Source: Thermoplasmata archaeon (GTDB taxonomy: Archaea > Thermoplasmatota > Thermoplasmata > Lutacidiplasmatales > UBA184). From it: a stretch of 64,000 bases of DNA. Below, in pieces: positions 50,349 to 58,547 of the stretch. The first letter of the stretch is position 1. Each line of letters begins with the position of its first letter. Location of the stretch: contig JAKAVQ010000001.1 of the NCBI GenBank assembly GCA_021817245.1, positions 1-64,000 of the forward strand, given 5' to 3'. The translations under genes were made by a program, and so were the position numbers. The notes beneath the pieces are model-generated. The model made no database searches. It worked only from the letters and a program-made list of their open reading frames with translations, and was not told the origin of the DNA.

Positions 50349-51343
50349 ACTCCCTGCTTCGACCGGGTACTGAGGTAGCGCAGGTCGACCTTCTCGACCG
50401 ACGCAACGCGGCTGCGCATCGGGGCGCGGAACCTCAACAGGCGCTTCGCGGGGCCCGGCAGCGAGCCGTGGAGAAGGAGGCAAGCGCTTCGCACCTCTCC
50501 GTAGTGGAGGAATCCCCCCAGCGGTGTGATCGGGTCGCTGCGGGGGTCCCGCACGACCTTCAGGACGCGCATATTGAACTGGGTACGTCGGTGGTATCCC
50601 TGCTGGCCGGCCTGCGGGATCCGGTACGAGACGAAGCTGGGGTTGTGAGGCCCGAGCGTGCCGATCATCCGCCGGTGCTTTGAGTTCTTGCGGGGCTGCA
50701 ACTTGACCCCCCAGCGCTGGATGTGGCCCTGGAATCCGAAGCCCTTCGTGACGCCGACCACATCGACGAACTCTCCCTCCTTGGTGAGCTGGTCGACGGG
50801 GACCTCCTGACCGAGCTTCTCGAGCGCGAACGCCCGCCGCTCCTCGAACTTCTCTCCCGAGACCCGGAGCTCGAACAGCTCGGGGGTCTTCGAGCCGGTG
50901 CCCGAAATGAGGTCGGGCTGTGTATGGGCAATCAGGCGGACCTCGTCGCCCGCGACCCGTCCGAAGGCCGCGAGCTTCTCCGGCGAGCTCGACCCGTGTC
51001 GTGGGATCCGTCGGCCGAGCCCTTGGGCGAGATCCGACGCCCAGACCTCGCCGACGGGACGTAGACCGTACGGATGTCGCTGGTAGAGCCGGGCGCCGAC
51101 GATCCGGAGCGGAGGGACCTCCACGACCGTCACCGGGATCGCGACCTCCTGTCCCGCGGTCGTGGAGCGCTTACGGTAGTCGACGATGAACGCATGCGTC
51201 ATGCCGACCTTGAAGCCGGCGAAGCCCTCGATCGACGGCTGCTTCGGGCCGTCGGGCCAGGAACGGATGCGGGGAAGCGCCCGGACCGACCGGGAGCGGG
51301 GCGAGAAGGCGAGGGATCCTCGCCGGGGACGATGCCGTGCCAT
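50345..51343 (-). CDS. rpl3: 50S ribosomal protein L3
   Basis: 332 residues; first gene of the superoperon. ARHRPRRGSLAFSPRSRSVR is the archaeal N-terminus, followed by AGFKVGMTHAFIVD and the W-loop WGVKLQPRKNSKHRRMIGTLGPHNPSFVSY. ATG at 51343. The leader has GGAGGT (51362-51367 region) about 18 bases upstream, further than normal for a ribosome-binding site. Confidence 0.96.
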   Translation of the reverse strand: MARHRPRRGSLAFSPRSRSVRALPRIRSWPDGPKQPSIEGFAGFKVGMTHAFIVDYRKRSTTAGQEVAIPVTVVEVPPLRIVGARLYQRHPYGLRPVGEVWASDLAQGLGRRIPRHGSSSPEKLAAFGRVAGDEVRLIAHTQPDLISGTGSKTPELFELRVSGEKFEERRAFALEKLGQEVPVDQLTKEGEFVDVVGVTKGFGFQGHIQRWGVKLQPRKNSKHRRMIGTLGPHNPSFVSYRIPQAGQQGYHRRTQFNMRVLKVVRDPRSDPITPLGGFLHYGEVRSACLLLHGSLPGPAKRLLRFRAPMRSRVASVEKVDLRYLSTRSKQGV

Positions 51344-51391
51344 GGGTCGATAGGGGGTCCTACCTCCGGTGGGGACGGGGGAGAGGGGTGC

Positions 51392-51400
51392 CCTATATAA
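51392..51400 (-). promoter_or_regulatory. TATA box of the S10/spc superoperon
   Basis: TTATATAGG on the minus strand is the strongest box in the region. Transcription should start near 51370, giving a leader of about 27 bases before L3. No second strong promoter is obvious before the short gap ahead of secY. Confidence 0.65.
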
Positions 51401-51585
51401 GCGCTCGCGCGCGCGCCCTTCGACGACGCGTTCCGGGCACTTTCTCCTCGAGGATTCCCGCGGAGGGTCGGACCACTTCGGACGCGCGCGTAGAGCGCGT
51501 CGCGCCGGGGTCGGACCTCCGGGACGCCCGACGGCGCGGAGAACCATTATGTCGCCGCACCCCTCGCTCGGGGGTCGAGGGATCC

Positions 51586-52647
51586 GTGAAGGCGTACGTG
51601 AAGACCCGCCGGGCGCCGGGGGGGGAGATTCGGACCGTGCCGGACCCGACACCGGCGGACGGGGAGGTCCTCGTGCGCGTGCGCGCTTCGTCCGTCTGCG
51701 GGACCGACGTCCACATCTGGGCATGGAACGAGTGGGCGCAGTCGAGGGTCCGCCGCATCCCGATGATCTTCGGCCATGAGCTGAGCGGCGAGGTCCTCGA
51801 GCTCGGTCCGGGCGTCAAGAGCCTCGCGGTCGGGGACCATGTCTCGGCGGAGACGCACATCGCCGACGGCACCTGCTATCAATGCCGGACCGGCAAGATG
51901 CACATCTGCCAGAACGTCCAGGTGCTCGGGGTCGACCGCGACGGGGTCTTCGCGGAGTACGCGGTCCTGCCCGAGCAGAACGCCTGGCGGAACGATCCGT
52001 CGCTCGACCCGGCGCTCGCGTCGATCCAGGAGCCGCTCGGCAACGCGATCCACTCCCTCCTGCCCGAGGACAGCATCGAGGACGTGGCGGGCAAGGACGT
52101 GCTGATCGCCGGATGCGGTCCCGTGGGGCTCCTCGCGATCGTCGTCGCGCGGAAGCTCGGGGCCCGTAAGGTCTTCGCGACGGAGGTGAGTCCCGTCCGG
52201 ATCCGGCTCGCCCGCCAGATGGGGGCCGACCACGTTTTCAACCCGACCGAGACCGGGGCCGAGCTGCCGCGGCAGATCTCGGCCGAGACCGAGGGACGGG
52301 GGGTCGACGTCGCCTGCGAGATGAGCGGCCACCCGGCGTCGCTGCGGCTCTGTTTCGACGCCCTCACGCCCGGCGGACGTGTCTCGCTGCTCGGCCTCTT
52401 CGACCGGGAGTCCGCGCTCAACTTCGACGATGCGATCATCTTCCGGGCCGCCCGGGTCCACGGCATCTTCGGACGGCGGATGTTCGAGACCTGGTTCCAG
52501 GCGAAGGGCCTCCTGGCCGAGCCGGACTTCCGTGCGAAGATGGCTCAGATCATTACCCACCGGGTAGCCATCGGGGAGCTTCCCAAGGCGATGGAGCTCA
52601 TGCAGACGTATCAGGCGGCGAAGGTCTCGCTGGAACCCAGGTGGTGA
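51586..52647 (+). CDS. tdh: L-threonine 3-dehydrogenase
   Basis: 353-residue zinc medium-chain dehydrogenase oxidising threonine to 2-amino-3-ketobutyrate with NAD. Catalytic zinc residues in SVCGTD and FGHE, Rossmann GCGPVGLLA, and TGRH-like GIFGRRMFETW match archaeal Tdh. In the structural zinc loop (THIADGTCYQCRTGKMHIC) the first of four cysteines is aspartate. GTG start at 51586; the longer frame crosses the L3 promoter. Overlaps kbl (GTGA). Confidence 0.93.
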   Translation: MKAYVKTRRAPGGEIRTVPDPTPADGEVLVRVRASSVCGTDVHIWAWNEWAQSRVRRIPMIFGHELSGEVLELGPGVKSLAVGDHVSAETHIADGTCYQCRTGKMHICQNVQVLGVDRDGVFAEYAVLPEQNAWRNDPSLDPALASIQEPLGNAIHSLLPEDSIEDVAGKDVLIAGCGPVGLLAIVVARKLGARKVFATEVSPVRIRLARQMGADHVFNPTETGAELPRQISAETEGRGVDVACEMSGHPASLRLCFDALTPGGRVSLLGLFDRESALNFDDAIIFRAARVHGIFGRRMFETWFQAKGLLAEPDFRAKMAQIITHRVAIGELPKAMELMQTYQAAKVSLEPRW

Positions 52648-53846
52648 CGGAGATGCGCGATCCCACCGCGTTCCTCGCGGAGGAGTATCGTCAGCTCGTG
52701 GACAGCGCGACCGACTGGAAGCTGCGGGTCCTCGAGGGACCGAGCGCCCCGTGGTGCGAGATCGACGGTCGTCGGGTCCTGATGTTTTGCTCGAACAACT
52801 ATCTCGGGCTGTCGAACCACCCGAAGCTCAAGGAGGCGGCGATCGCCGCCGTCCGGAGCCACGGGGTCGGCTCGGGGTCGGTCCGCCCGATCGCCGGGAA
52901 CATGGACCTCCATATGGAGCTCGAGCGCCGGCTCGCCCGCTTCAAGGGGGCCGAGGCTTCGCTCGTCTATCAGAGCGGCTTCGCGACGAACTCCGGCCTG
53001 ATCCCGCAATTGGTCGGCGAAGGGGACCTCGTGGTGAGCGACGAGCTGAACCACGGGAGCATCATCGACGGGGTGCGCCTGAGCCGGGCCGAGCGCGCCG
53101 TCTACCGCCACACCGATATGCCGGACCTCGAGCGGGTGCTCGCTACCGCCGAGGAGCACCGGCCGACGTACCGTCGGGTCCTGATCATCACCGACGGGGT
53201 CTTCTCCATGGACGGAGACATCGCTCCCCTCGACCGCATCGCAGAGCTCGGGCACCGGCACGGCGCGATGGTGTACGTCGACGACGCCCACGGGGAGGGT
53301 GTCCTCGGAGACGGCGGTCGGGGCATCGTCTCCCACTTCCACCTCTCCCGGGACCGCGTCCATGTGGAGATGGGCACCTTCTCGAAGGCGTTCGGGGTCG
53401 TCGGTGGCCACATCTCCGGCTCCCGCTCGCTCGTCGATTTCGCGTACAACAAGTCCCGCACCTGGCTGCTCAGCGGGTCGCATCCGCCGCCGGTCGCCGC
53501 GGCGTGCCTCGCCGCGATCGACGTGCTGGAACACGAGGCAGAGCACGTGCGCCGGCTTTGGGAGCTGACGCACCGCTTCAAGTCGGCGATGCGGGGGCTC
53601 GGCTTCGACATCGGGCAGAGCGAGACCCCGATCACTCCGATCCTCGTCGGGGACAGCCGGAGGGCGAAGGAACTTTCGGAGCGCCTGTTCGCCCTCGGGG
53701 TCTTCGCGCTGCCGATCGTCTTTCCGATGGTGGCGAAGGACCGGGCCCGGATCCGCACAATCATGAACGCGGCCCTCACCGACGACGACCTCCATCTCGC
53801 CATCTCGGCGTTCGAGAAGGCCGGTCGCGAGCTTCGGATCCTCTAG
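52644..53846 (+). CDS. kbl: Glycine C-acetyltransferase (2-amino-3-ketobutyrate CoA ligase)
   Basis: PLP enzyme of the alpha-oxoamine synthase family that splits aminoketobutyrate with CoA into glycine and acetyl-CoA, completing the Tdh step. Conserved are NNYLGLSNHP, DELNHGSIIDG, DDAHGEGVLG and the PLP lysine in GTFSKAFGVVGG. Start chosen at the GTG overlapping the tdh stop as GTGA; GTG 52641 is also in frame. Coupled operon. Confidence 0.94.
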   Translation: MTEMRDPTAFLAEEYRQLVDSATDWKLRVLEGPSAPWCEIDGRRVLMFCSNNYLGLSNHPKLKEAAIAAVRSHGVGSGSVRPIAGNMDLHMELERRLARFKGAEASLVYQSGFATNSGLIPQLVGEGDLVVSDELNHGSIIDGVRLSRAERAVYRHTDMPDLERVLATAEEHRPTYRRVLIITDGVFSMDGDIAPLDRIAELGHRHGAMVYVDDAHGEGVLGDGGRGIVSHFHLSRDRVHVEMGTFSKAFGVVGGHISGSRSLVDFAYNKSRTWLLSGSHPPPVAAACLAAIDVLEHEAEHVRRLWELTHRFKSAMRGLGFDIGQSETPITPILVGDSRRAKELSERLFALGVFALPIVFPMVAKDRARIRTIMNAALTDDDLHLAISAFEKAGRELRIL

Positions 53847-53998
53847 CCCTCGCCGCGCCGTGGCACGGCTCCCCGAGATCGATCCGGCCCTGGGGACCTC
53901 GCGGCGACGGAGCTCGGCCGCGGGTCCGACGGCTCCCGCCGCGTCATGAGGCCACCCGCGGGGGCCTGCGGCGCGGTTACCCGGGGCCCATCGAGTGC

Positions 53999-54006
53999 GT
54001 ATATAG
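53999..54006 (+). promoter_or_regulatory. TATA box for the DUF2203 gene
   Basis: GTATATAG, about 30 bases before the ATG at 54034, which makes the GTG at 54007 implausible. The 53847-53998 stretch upstream shows no supported gene. Confidence 0.6.
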
Positions 54007-54033
54007 GTGGAACGTCATGGTTTCGACGGCAGC

Positions 54034-54528
54034 ATGGACCGGGCCGTGCGACCGAAGGACCGCGAGCGGAGCGAACCGCCCCGACGGTGGACGCCGGAGG
54101 ATGCGGACCGGCGGCTCGCCGACCTCGCGGAGCTCCTGCCGCGGCTCAAGGGATGGGTCGTGCGCCTCGGCGAGGTCCATCAGGAGCTGAAGCGCCTTCA
54201 GCGGTTCTGGGGTTCGGACGTGGACTCGGCCGACCATGTCGACCACCTGTTGAAGCAGCGGCTCGATGCCGAGTGGAAGAACCTGACGCGGCGCCTCGAG
54301 GAGGTCGTGACCGCCCTGCGGAACGAGGGCATTGAGATCAAGGACCTCGAGAACGGGCTCGTCGATTTCTACGGAGAGGTCGAGGGCGAGGTCGTCTTCC
54401 TCTGCTGGCAGCGCGGGGAGGCCCGGGTCGGCTTCTACCATCCGATCTCGGGCAGCTCCCGGGACCGCCGGCCGATCCCCGCGTCGGCCCGGGCCTACCC
54501 GCCGGCGCGTCCGGGCGGCCTCGCCTGA
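54034..54528 (+). CDS. DUF2203 family protein
   Basis: 164 residues. A helical N-terminal half (TPEDADRRLADLAELLPRLKG and following coiled helices) and the family's C-terminal GLVDFYGEVEGEVVFLCWQRGEARVGFYHPI. The family is widespread in bacteria and archaea with no known activity. It stands alone, convergent with the zinc-ribbon membrane protein. Confidence 0.85.
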   Translation: MDRAVRPKDRERSEPPRRWTPEDADRRLADLAELLPRLKGWVVRLGEVHQELKRLQRFWGSDVDSADHVDHLLKQRLDAEWKNLTRRLEEVVTALRNEGIEIKDLENGLVDFYGEVEGEVVFLCWQRGEARVGFYHPISGSSRDRRPIPASARAYPPARPGGLA

Positions 54529-54558
54529 GGACCGACGCGAGCGCGCTTCGCTCGGGCG

Positions 54559-55485
54559 CTAACCCGTCGTGAGGGCATCGCCCGACTGCGCGATCTGCAC
54601 CGTGCGCACCCCGAGCGCGAACGCTCCAAGGCCCGAGAGGGCCGCCGTCGCCGCGAGCAAGAGGGGGAACGCCGCGGCGAGACCGAGAAGGTAGAGCGCG
54701 ACCGGGCCGACCAGCCCGGCGCCACCCCCCACGACCCCGATCGGGGGCCGGTCGGAACGCCAGGTGATCCACGCCGCCAGACCCGCGACGGCGGCGACGA
54801 CCGCGAGCAGGAGGGCCGCGCCGCCGAGAGATGCGAGGAACGTCTCGAGGTCCGGGAACGGCGAGAGCGACCGGGTGGTCACGCTGCTCGCGCTACCGGG
54901 GAGGAGGGTGACGGAGATCCCCTGAGTTCCCGCATCGTACACGGGGCTCGCGAACGAGGTCACGGTCACGGTCGAGTACCCCGCGAGACTGACGTTGAGG
55001 ACCACTCCTCCCGAGGGCACCCCGCGGAAGAGGAACGAGCCGTCCCCGGCGGTCGACTCCAGGAGCTGGGCGCCGCTGTCCTCGGTGAGGACGACGCGGG
55101 CGCCTGCGGCGGGGCCGACCGCTCCCGCCGCCGGCTCGGCGTAGACCGTCCCCGAGACCACGTACGACGCCGGCGCCGTCGCCGCGTCGGCTTCGAAGAC
55201 GAACACCCCGGCGAAGGCGATCGCGAGGACCACGACGCCGACGAGCGCCGCCGCAACCGCCGGGCGGGCCCGCCAGCGGGGGGGACGGGGCCGGGGAAGG
55301 GTGGGGTAAAGCCCTGGATAGACCTCCCAGCTGTACAGCGGCGGGGGGTCGCGCGGAACGACCACCGGCATCGGGGTTCGGCAGTGCGGGCACGGAAACC
55401 ACTGCGTCGGGGGCGTGGAGGCGAGGACGGCGCGGACCGCGGCACCGCACGACGGACATCGCACGGTGACCGTCGGCACGTCCAT
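54559..55485 (-). CDS. Zinc-ribbon membrane protein with carboxypeptidase-regulatory-like domain
   Basis: 308 residues in order: zinc ribbon (CPSCG and CPHC, residues 9-35), Pro-rich linker, one span (about 75-97), an outside beta domain (SYVVSGTVYAE...GSFLFRGVPSGGVVLNVSLAGYS) of carboxypeptidase-regulatory type, then three spans to the C-terminus. The layout is of a membrane-anchored sensor or envelope protein. Function unknown. Confidence 0.7.
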   Translation of the reverse strand: MDVPTVTVRCPSCGAAVRAVLASTPPTQWFPCPHCRTPMPVVVPRDPPPLYSWEVYPGLYPTLPRPRPPRWRARPAVAAALVGVVVLAIAFAGVFVFEADAATAPASYVVSGTVYAEPAAGAVGPAAGARVVLTEDSGAQLLESTAGDGSFLFRGVPSGGVVLNVSLAGYSTVTVTSFASPVYDAGTQGISVTLLPGSASSVTTRSLSPFPDLETFLASLGGAALLLAVVAAVAGLAAWITWRSDRPPIGVVGGGAGLVGPVALYLLGLAAAFPLLLAATAALSGLGAFALGVRTVQIAQSGDALTTG

Positions 55486-56154
55486 CGATCGCGGCCGAGC
55501 CGGGCGGAGGTCTTAGCGTTACGGAGAGCGCTCGCGAAGCCGCACCCCCGGATCGCCGCGGTCGACGACGGCGCGTTCGACCGGGACGACCCGACGGCGC
55601 CGATCGCGGCGCTTGTGATCTCGGCGCCCGATTACGTGGAGGCGGTCCGCACGCACCGGGTCCGGGTCGACGGCCGGGACGCGACCCGGCGGGTCCTCGA
55701 GCTCCTCCGGGCGGTCGGGCCGCTCGACGGGGTGCGGGCGCTCCTCCTCGACGGCGCGGTCCTGGGGGGCTTCAACGTCGTCGACCTCGATGCGCTGCAC
55801 CGCGCCCTGGGGTTTCCCGTGGTCGCGCTGACCCGCCGGCCCCCGGACTTCGTCCGGATCCGTGCGGCGCTCCGCAAGTATTTTCCTCGCGACTCGGCCC
55901 GACGATGGCGGCTCCTCACGGCGCACCGGCTCTTCCGGGTACCCACGGAGGGCGCTCCGCTCCTCGCCGCGGCGGTGGGATGCACCCGCGCCGACGCGGC
56001 GCGCCTCGTTCGAGTGACGACGGTCCGAGGGCATTGGCCCGAGCCGCTCCGCCTCGCGCACCTGATCGCGTCCGCCGGCCGCCCGGCGCGCCGACGCCGC
56101 CGACCGAAGACTTATGCCCGGAAGCGCCCTTCTGGGGCAGGGCCTGTAGCTTAG
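55384..56154 (+). CDS. DUF99 family protein (start uncertain)
   Basis: DUF99 (PF01949) family, similar in fold to endonuclease V-like proteins but of unknown activity. Matching segments: RIAAVDDGAFDRDDP, VRALLLDGAVLGGFNVVDL, FPVVALTRRPPDFVRIRAALRKYFP. The family's N-terminus corresponds to about 55540, where no ATG, GTG or TTG occurs in frame. GTG 55384 is the nearest upstream start; it adds about 50 non-homologous residues and overlaps the divergent gene. The last 15 bases lie inside tRNA-Arg. Confidence 0.7.
   Translation: MRARKPLRRGRGGEDGADRGTARRTSHGDRRHVHRSRPSRAEVLALRRALAKPHPRIAAVDDGAFDRDDPTAPIAALVISAPDYVEAVRTHRVRVDGRDATRRVLELLRAVGPLDGVRALLLDGAVLGGFNVVDLDALHRALGFPVVALTRRPPDFVRIRAALRKYFPRDSARRWRLLTAHRLFRVPTEGAPLLAAAVGCTRADAARLVRVTTVRGHWPEPLRLAHLIASAGRPARRRRRPKTYARKRPSGAGPVA
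56109..56117 (+). promoter_or_regulatory. TATA-like box for tRNA-Arg, inside the DUF99 gene
   Basis: GACTTATGC, 23-31 bases before the tRNA 5' end at 56140. The tRNA promoter therefore lies within the DUF99 coding sequence. Confidence 0.5.
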
Positions 56155-56248
56155 CTTGGACAAAGTACTGGCCTTCTAAGCCAGCAAACTCGGGTTCAAA
56201 GGTCCCGGCGCCTCGACGGCGCCGGGGCGGAGACTCCCGACAGGCCCG
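56140..56248 (+). tRNA. tRNA-Arg (anticodon TCT) with a T-loop intron
   Basis: Acceptor GGGCCTG (56140-56146) pairs fully with CAGGCCC (56241-56247), discriminator G56248. The D-arm is GCTT/AAGT. The anticodon stem CTGGC/GCCAG encloses CTTCTAA with anticodon TCT at 56175-56177. The T-stem is TCGGG (56190-56194) and CCCGA (56236-56240), but the loop is 41 nt. Removing 56201-56234 (34 nt) leaves TTCAAAT and a 75-nt tRNA. Without recognising the insertion a standard search may miss or mis-end this gene. CCA is not encoded. Confidence 0.9.
56201..56234 (+). other. Intron in the T-loop of tRNA-Arg (position 59/60)
   Basis: 34 nt. Inner hairpin of nine perfect pairs (56204-56212 with 56218-56226, loop TCGAC), extended by T-G and G-C pairs. 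Central helix TTC (56195-56197) with GAG (56230-56232) and an A-G opposition; 3' bulge A56233-C56234-T56235; 5' bulge from A56199. Same design as the tRNA-Ser and tRNA-Ala insertions. Confidence 0.82.
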
Positions 56249-56257
56249 CCCGGCCCC

Positions 56258-57319
56258 TCACGGCGCCCCGACCTTCGCCGCGCAGCTCGCGCAAAGGATC
56301 TCGCGGGGGCCGGACGGGAGGGGGTTCCCGCACAGGGGGCAGGTCGCCCGGGCGTCCGCGGCGGCCAGGAGCTCCTGCACGCTCGTGCGGAGCGCGGGAT
56401 CCGGCATCGGTTCCGCCCGGTCCGAATGGAGGGTCGGGGCTCCCGAGGATGGGAGGAACGCCTCCGGCCGGGGCCGATACACGCCGAGCCGGTGATCGAA
56501 GACGGTCCACCCTCGCGCGACGAGGCCTTGGAGGGCAGAGTCGACGAGCTCCCGCACGCCGCCGAAGACATGGGTCAGCTCGACCGCGTTCAGGCCCGAG
56601 GATTCGCTCACCACCTCGAGGCAGCGCGCCATCAATAGGGTGAGGTCGCCCCGGCCCACCGCCCGGTCGACCGCCCAGCTGAACCGGGACGTGCGGCGTA
56701 CGCGTCGGGCGGCGGAGAGGCGCCCCGCCCTGGGATCGACGAGCAGGTCGGACCGGGGCAGATCGAGCTCGAGCCGGATCCGCTCTTCGGGAAGGTACAG
56801 GAGGAGCGCGACCGAGAACGGAAGGAGGGCCCGCTCGCGACAGGCCCCGATGCCCTGAGCGAGCGTGCCCACGAACCCTCCCAACTCGACCCGCTCGCCG
56901 CCGGTGGCGGCCCGGTCCTCCTCGACCCTCGAGCGGGGGAGGTAATGCTCGCGCAGGAGGACGCGGAGGATCGCGCGCTCCGTCGGGCCCTCCGAGGTGG
57001 GACCGAGCTCGGCCGAGCCGTCGGAGTGGACGACGATCCTTTCGAACGGCCGCAGGAACTCCCAGGCCGGGCCGGCCCCGGGCGGAGCGTGGAGGCGGAG
57101 CTCTCCCTCCTCGAAGCGTGCATCCTCGTCGGCGAGCAGGGCGTAGAAGTGGGGGTACTCCCGTCCGTCCGCCCGGAGCGAGAACGGCGCGAGCCGCGGG
57201 CGCCGGCGGGAGAGGAACTCCTCGTGGGCGCGCGCGAGCGCGCGTTCCGAGTAAGCATCGTGCCGTTCGCCCGCGAAGCGCAGCGCGAGCGCGTTGAGCT
57301 CAGGCAGCGGAACGTCCAT
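56258..57319 (-). CDS. Uncharacterised protein with C-terminal zinc ribbon
   Basis: 353 residues. The C-terminus has CPLCGNPL and CASC, a zinc ribbon. The rest is not recognised: an N-terminal helical part (LPELNALALRFAGERHDAY), a beta-rich part with GREYPHFYALLADED and VELGGFVGTLAQGIGACRERALLPFSVALLLYLPEE, and a helical region (LTLLMARCLEVVSESSGLNAVEL). Its start lies 20 bases inside the glycosyltransferase 3' end, so they are co-transcribed. Confidence 0.65.
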   Translation of the reverse strand: MDVPLPELNALALRFAGERHDAYSERALARAHEEFLSRRRPRLAPFSLRADGREYPHFYALLADEDARFEEGELRLHAPPGAGPAWEFLRPFERIVVHSDGSAELGPTSEGPTERAILRVLLREHYLPRSRVEEDRAATGGERVELGGFVGTLAQGIGACRERALLPFSVALLLYLPEERIRLELDLPRSDLLVDPRAGRLSAARRVRRTSRFSWAVDRAVGRGDLTLLMARCLEVVSESSGLNAVELTHVFGGVRELVDSALQGLVARGWTVFDHRLGVYRPRPEAFLPSSGAPTLHSDRAEPMPDPALRTSVQELLAAADARATCPLCGNPLPSGPREILCASCAAKVGAP

Positions 57320-58508
57320 CGATCGGACCTCTCCGCTCGCGGGCGAGCGAGTAGACCGAGATAAAGCGACGGGCCATCGTCTCGAGCGAAGCGTTACGGC
57401 GGACGAACGCCTCCGCGCTCCGGGCGACCCGGCGGCGTTCCTCGGGCCGGTCCGCGAGCTCCACGAGGGCATCGCCGAGCGCTCCCGGCACGGTCATCGA
57501 GACCCGCCGGCCGGTGACGCCGTCCTCGACGATCTCCGCGGGTCCTCCCGTGTCGGGGGCCACGACCGTGGTCCCGCACGCCATCGCCTCAAGCAGCGCG
57601 ACCGACGCGGTGTCGCTCGTCGACGGCAGCACGAACAGTTCGGTCTGCGCGAGGAGTGCCGGCTTCTCTTCCTCCGCGACGGGGCCGACGTAACGCACCC
57701 GGACCTTGAGGCGGGGGTCGCCGGCGATCCGCGCCCGCACGCTCTCCTCCTCCGGACCGAGGCCTCCGATCACGGCCACCAGGTCGGTCCGGTCGATTGC
57801 GGTCGAGACCGCGTCGAGGAACCGGTGGATCCCCTTGTCGACCGTCAGTCGTCCAAGGTACGTGACGAGCGTCCCGTCGGGAAGGCCGCAGCGGGTCCGC
57901 CAGTCCGGAACCCGAGCGTGGGGACGGAACCGGTCGACATCGACCCCGTTCGGCACGACCTCCACCGGTCGCCGGAACGGCTTTCGCACGCTCTCGACCA
58001 GGGCGTCCCGTGCCGCCGCCGTCGGCGCGGTCGTGAGGTCGCAGCGCCAGTAGGTACCGAGGTTGTACCACCAGGCGACTCGGAAGAAGAACGGCACGAG
58101 GAACTTCTGCGGGACGGCCGCCCGCATCTCGCGGAGGTTCGTGTGGAACGTGCCGATGAGAGGATGCCGGTACCGACGCGAGGCGAGGAACCCCATGCTC
58201 CCGAGCGGTCCGGGGGAGTGGATGTGCACCACATCGGCGTCGGCGACCCCTCGTTTTCCGCGCAGGAGACCGAACGGAAAGACCGGCCAGCGGTACTGGC
58301 CGTAGAGCGGCACCGGCACCGACCGGATCCGCCGGACGAACACCCCGTCGACGACCTCTTCCTCGTTCGGAGCCCCCGTGACCGGGTTCGGTGCGAAGAC
58401 CCGCACCGAGTGGCCCATCCGAACCATGGTGCGCGCAAGGCCGCTCGTGACGGCCGCGACCCCGTCCCGCATCGGCGGGTAGGAATCGGTGTAGTAATCG
58501 ACCTCCAT
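57300..58508 (-). CDS. Glycosyltransferase family 4
   Basis: 402 residues, GT-B fold. EVDYYTDSYPPMRDGVAAVTSGLA is the acceptor-domain start typical of lipid-linked and mannosyl transferases; VVHIHSPGPLG, GTFHTNL, VVPNGVDVDRFRP and the donor-site STSDTASVALLEAMACGTTVVAPDTGGPAE are all present. Probably glycosylates a lipid. ATG at 58508 (or five residues earlier at 58523) follows a CCATAAGGT box. Overlaps the zinc-ribbon gene at its 3' end. Confidence 0.88.
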   Translation of the reverse strand: MEVDYYTDSYPPMRDGVAAVTSGLARTMVRMGHSVRVFAPNPVTGAPNEEEVVDGVFVRRIRSVPVPLYGQYRWPVFPFGLLRGKRGVADADVVHIHSPGPLGSMGFLASRRYRHPLIGTFHTNLREMRAAVPQKFLVPFFFRVAWWYNLGTYWRCDLTTAPTAAARDALVESVRKPFRRPVEVVPNGVDVDRFRPHARVPDWRTRCGLPDGTLVTYLGRLTVDKGIHRFLDAVSTAIDRTDLVAVIGGLGPEEESVRARIAGDPRLKVRVRYVGPVAEEEKPALLAQTELFVLPSTSDTASVALLEAMACGTTVVAPDTGGPAEIVEDGVTGRRVSMTVPGALGDALVELADRPEERRRVARSAEAFVRRNASLETMARRFISVYSLARERRGPIDGRSAA

Positions 58509-58547
58509 CGCTGGACGACCCATCGCGTCGCGCGAGTTCCTAACCTT

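Noticed and set aside
53860-53949. Possible 29-codon plus-strand ORF after kbl
   Set aside because: No promoter, ribosome-binding site or recognisable sequence; Arg/Ser/Ala composition is what the base bias gives.
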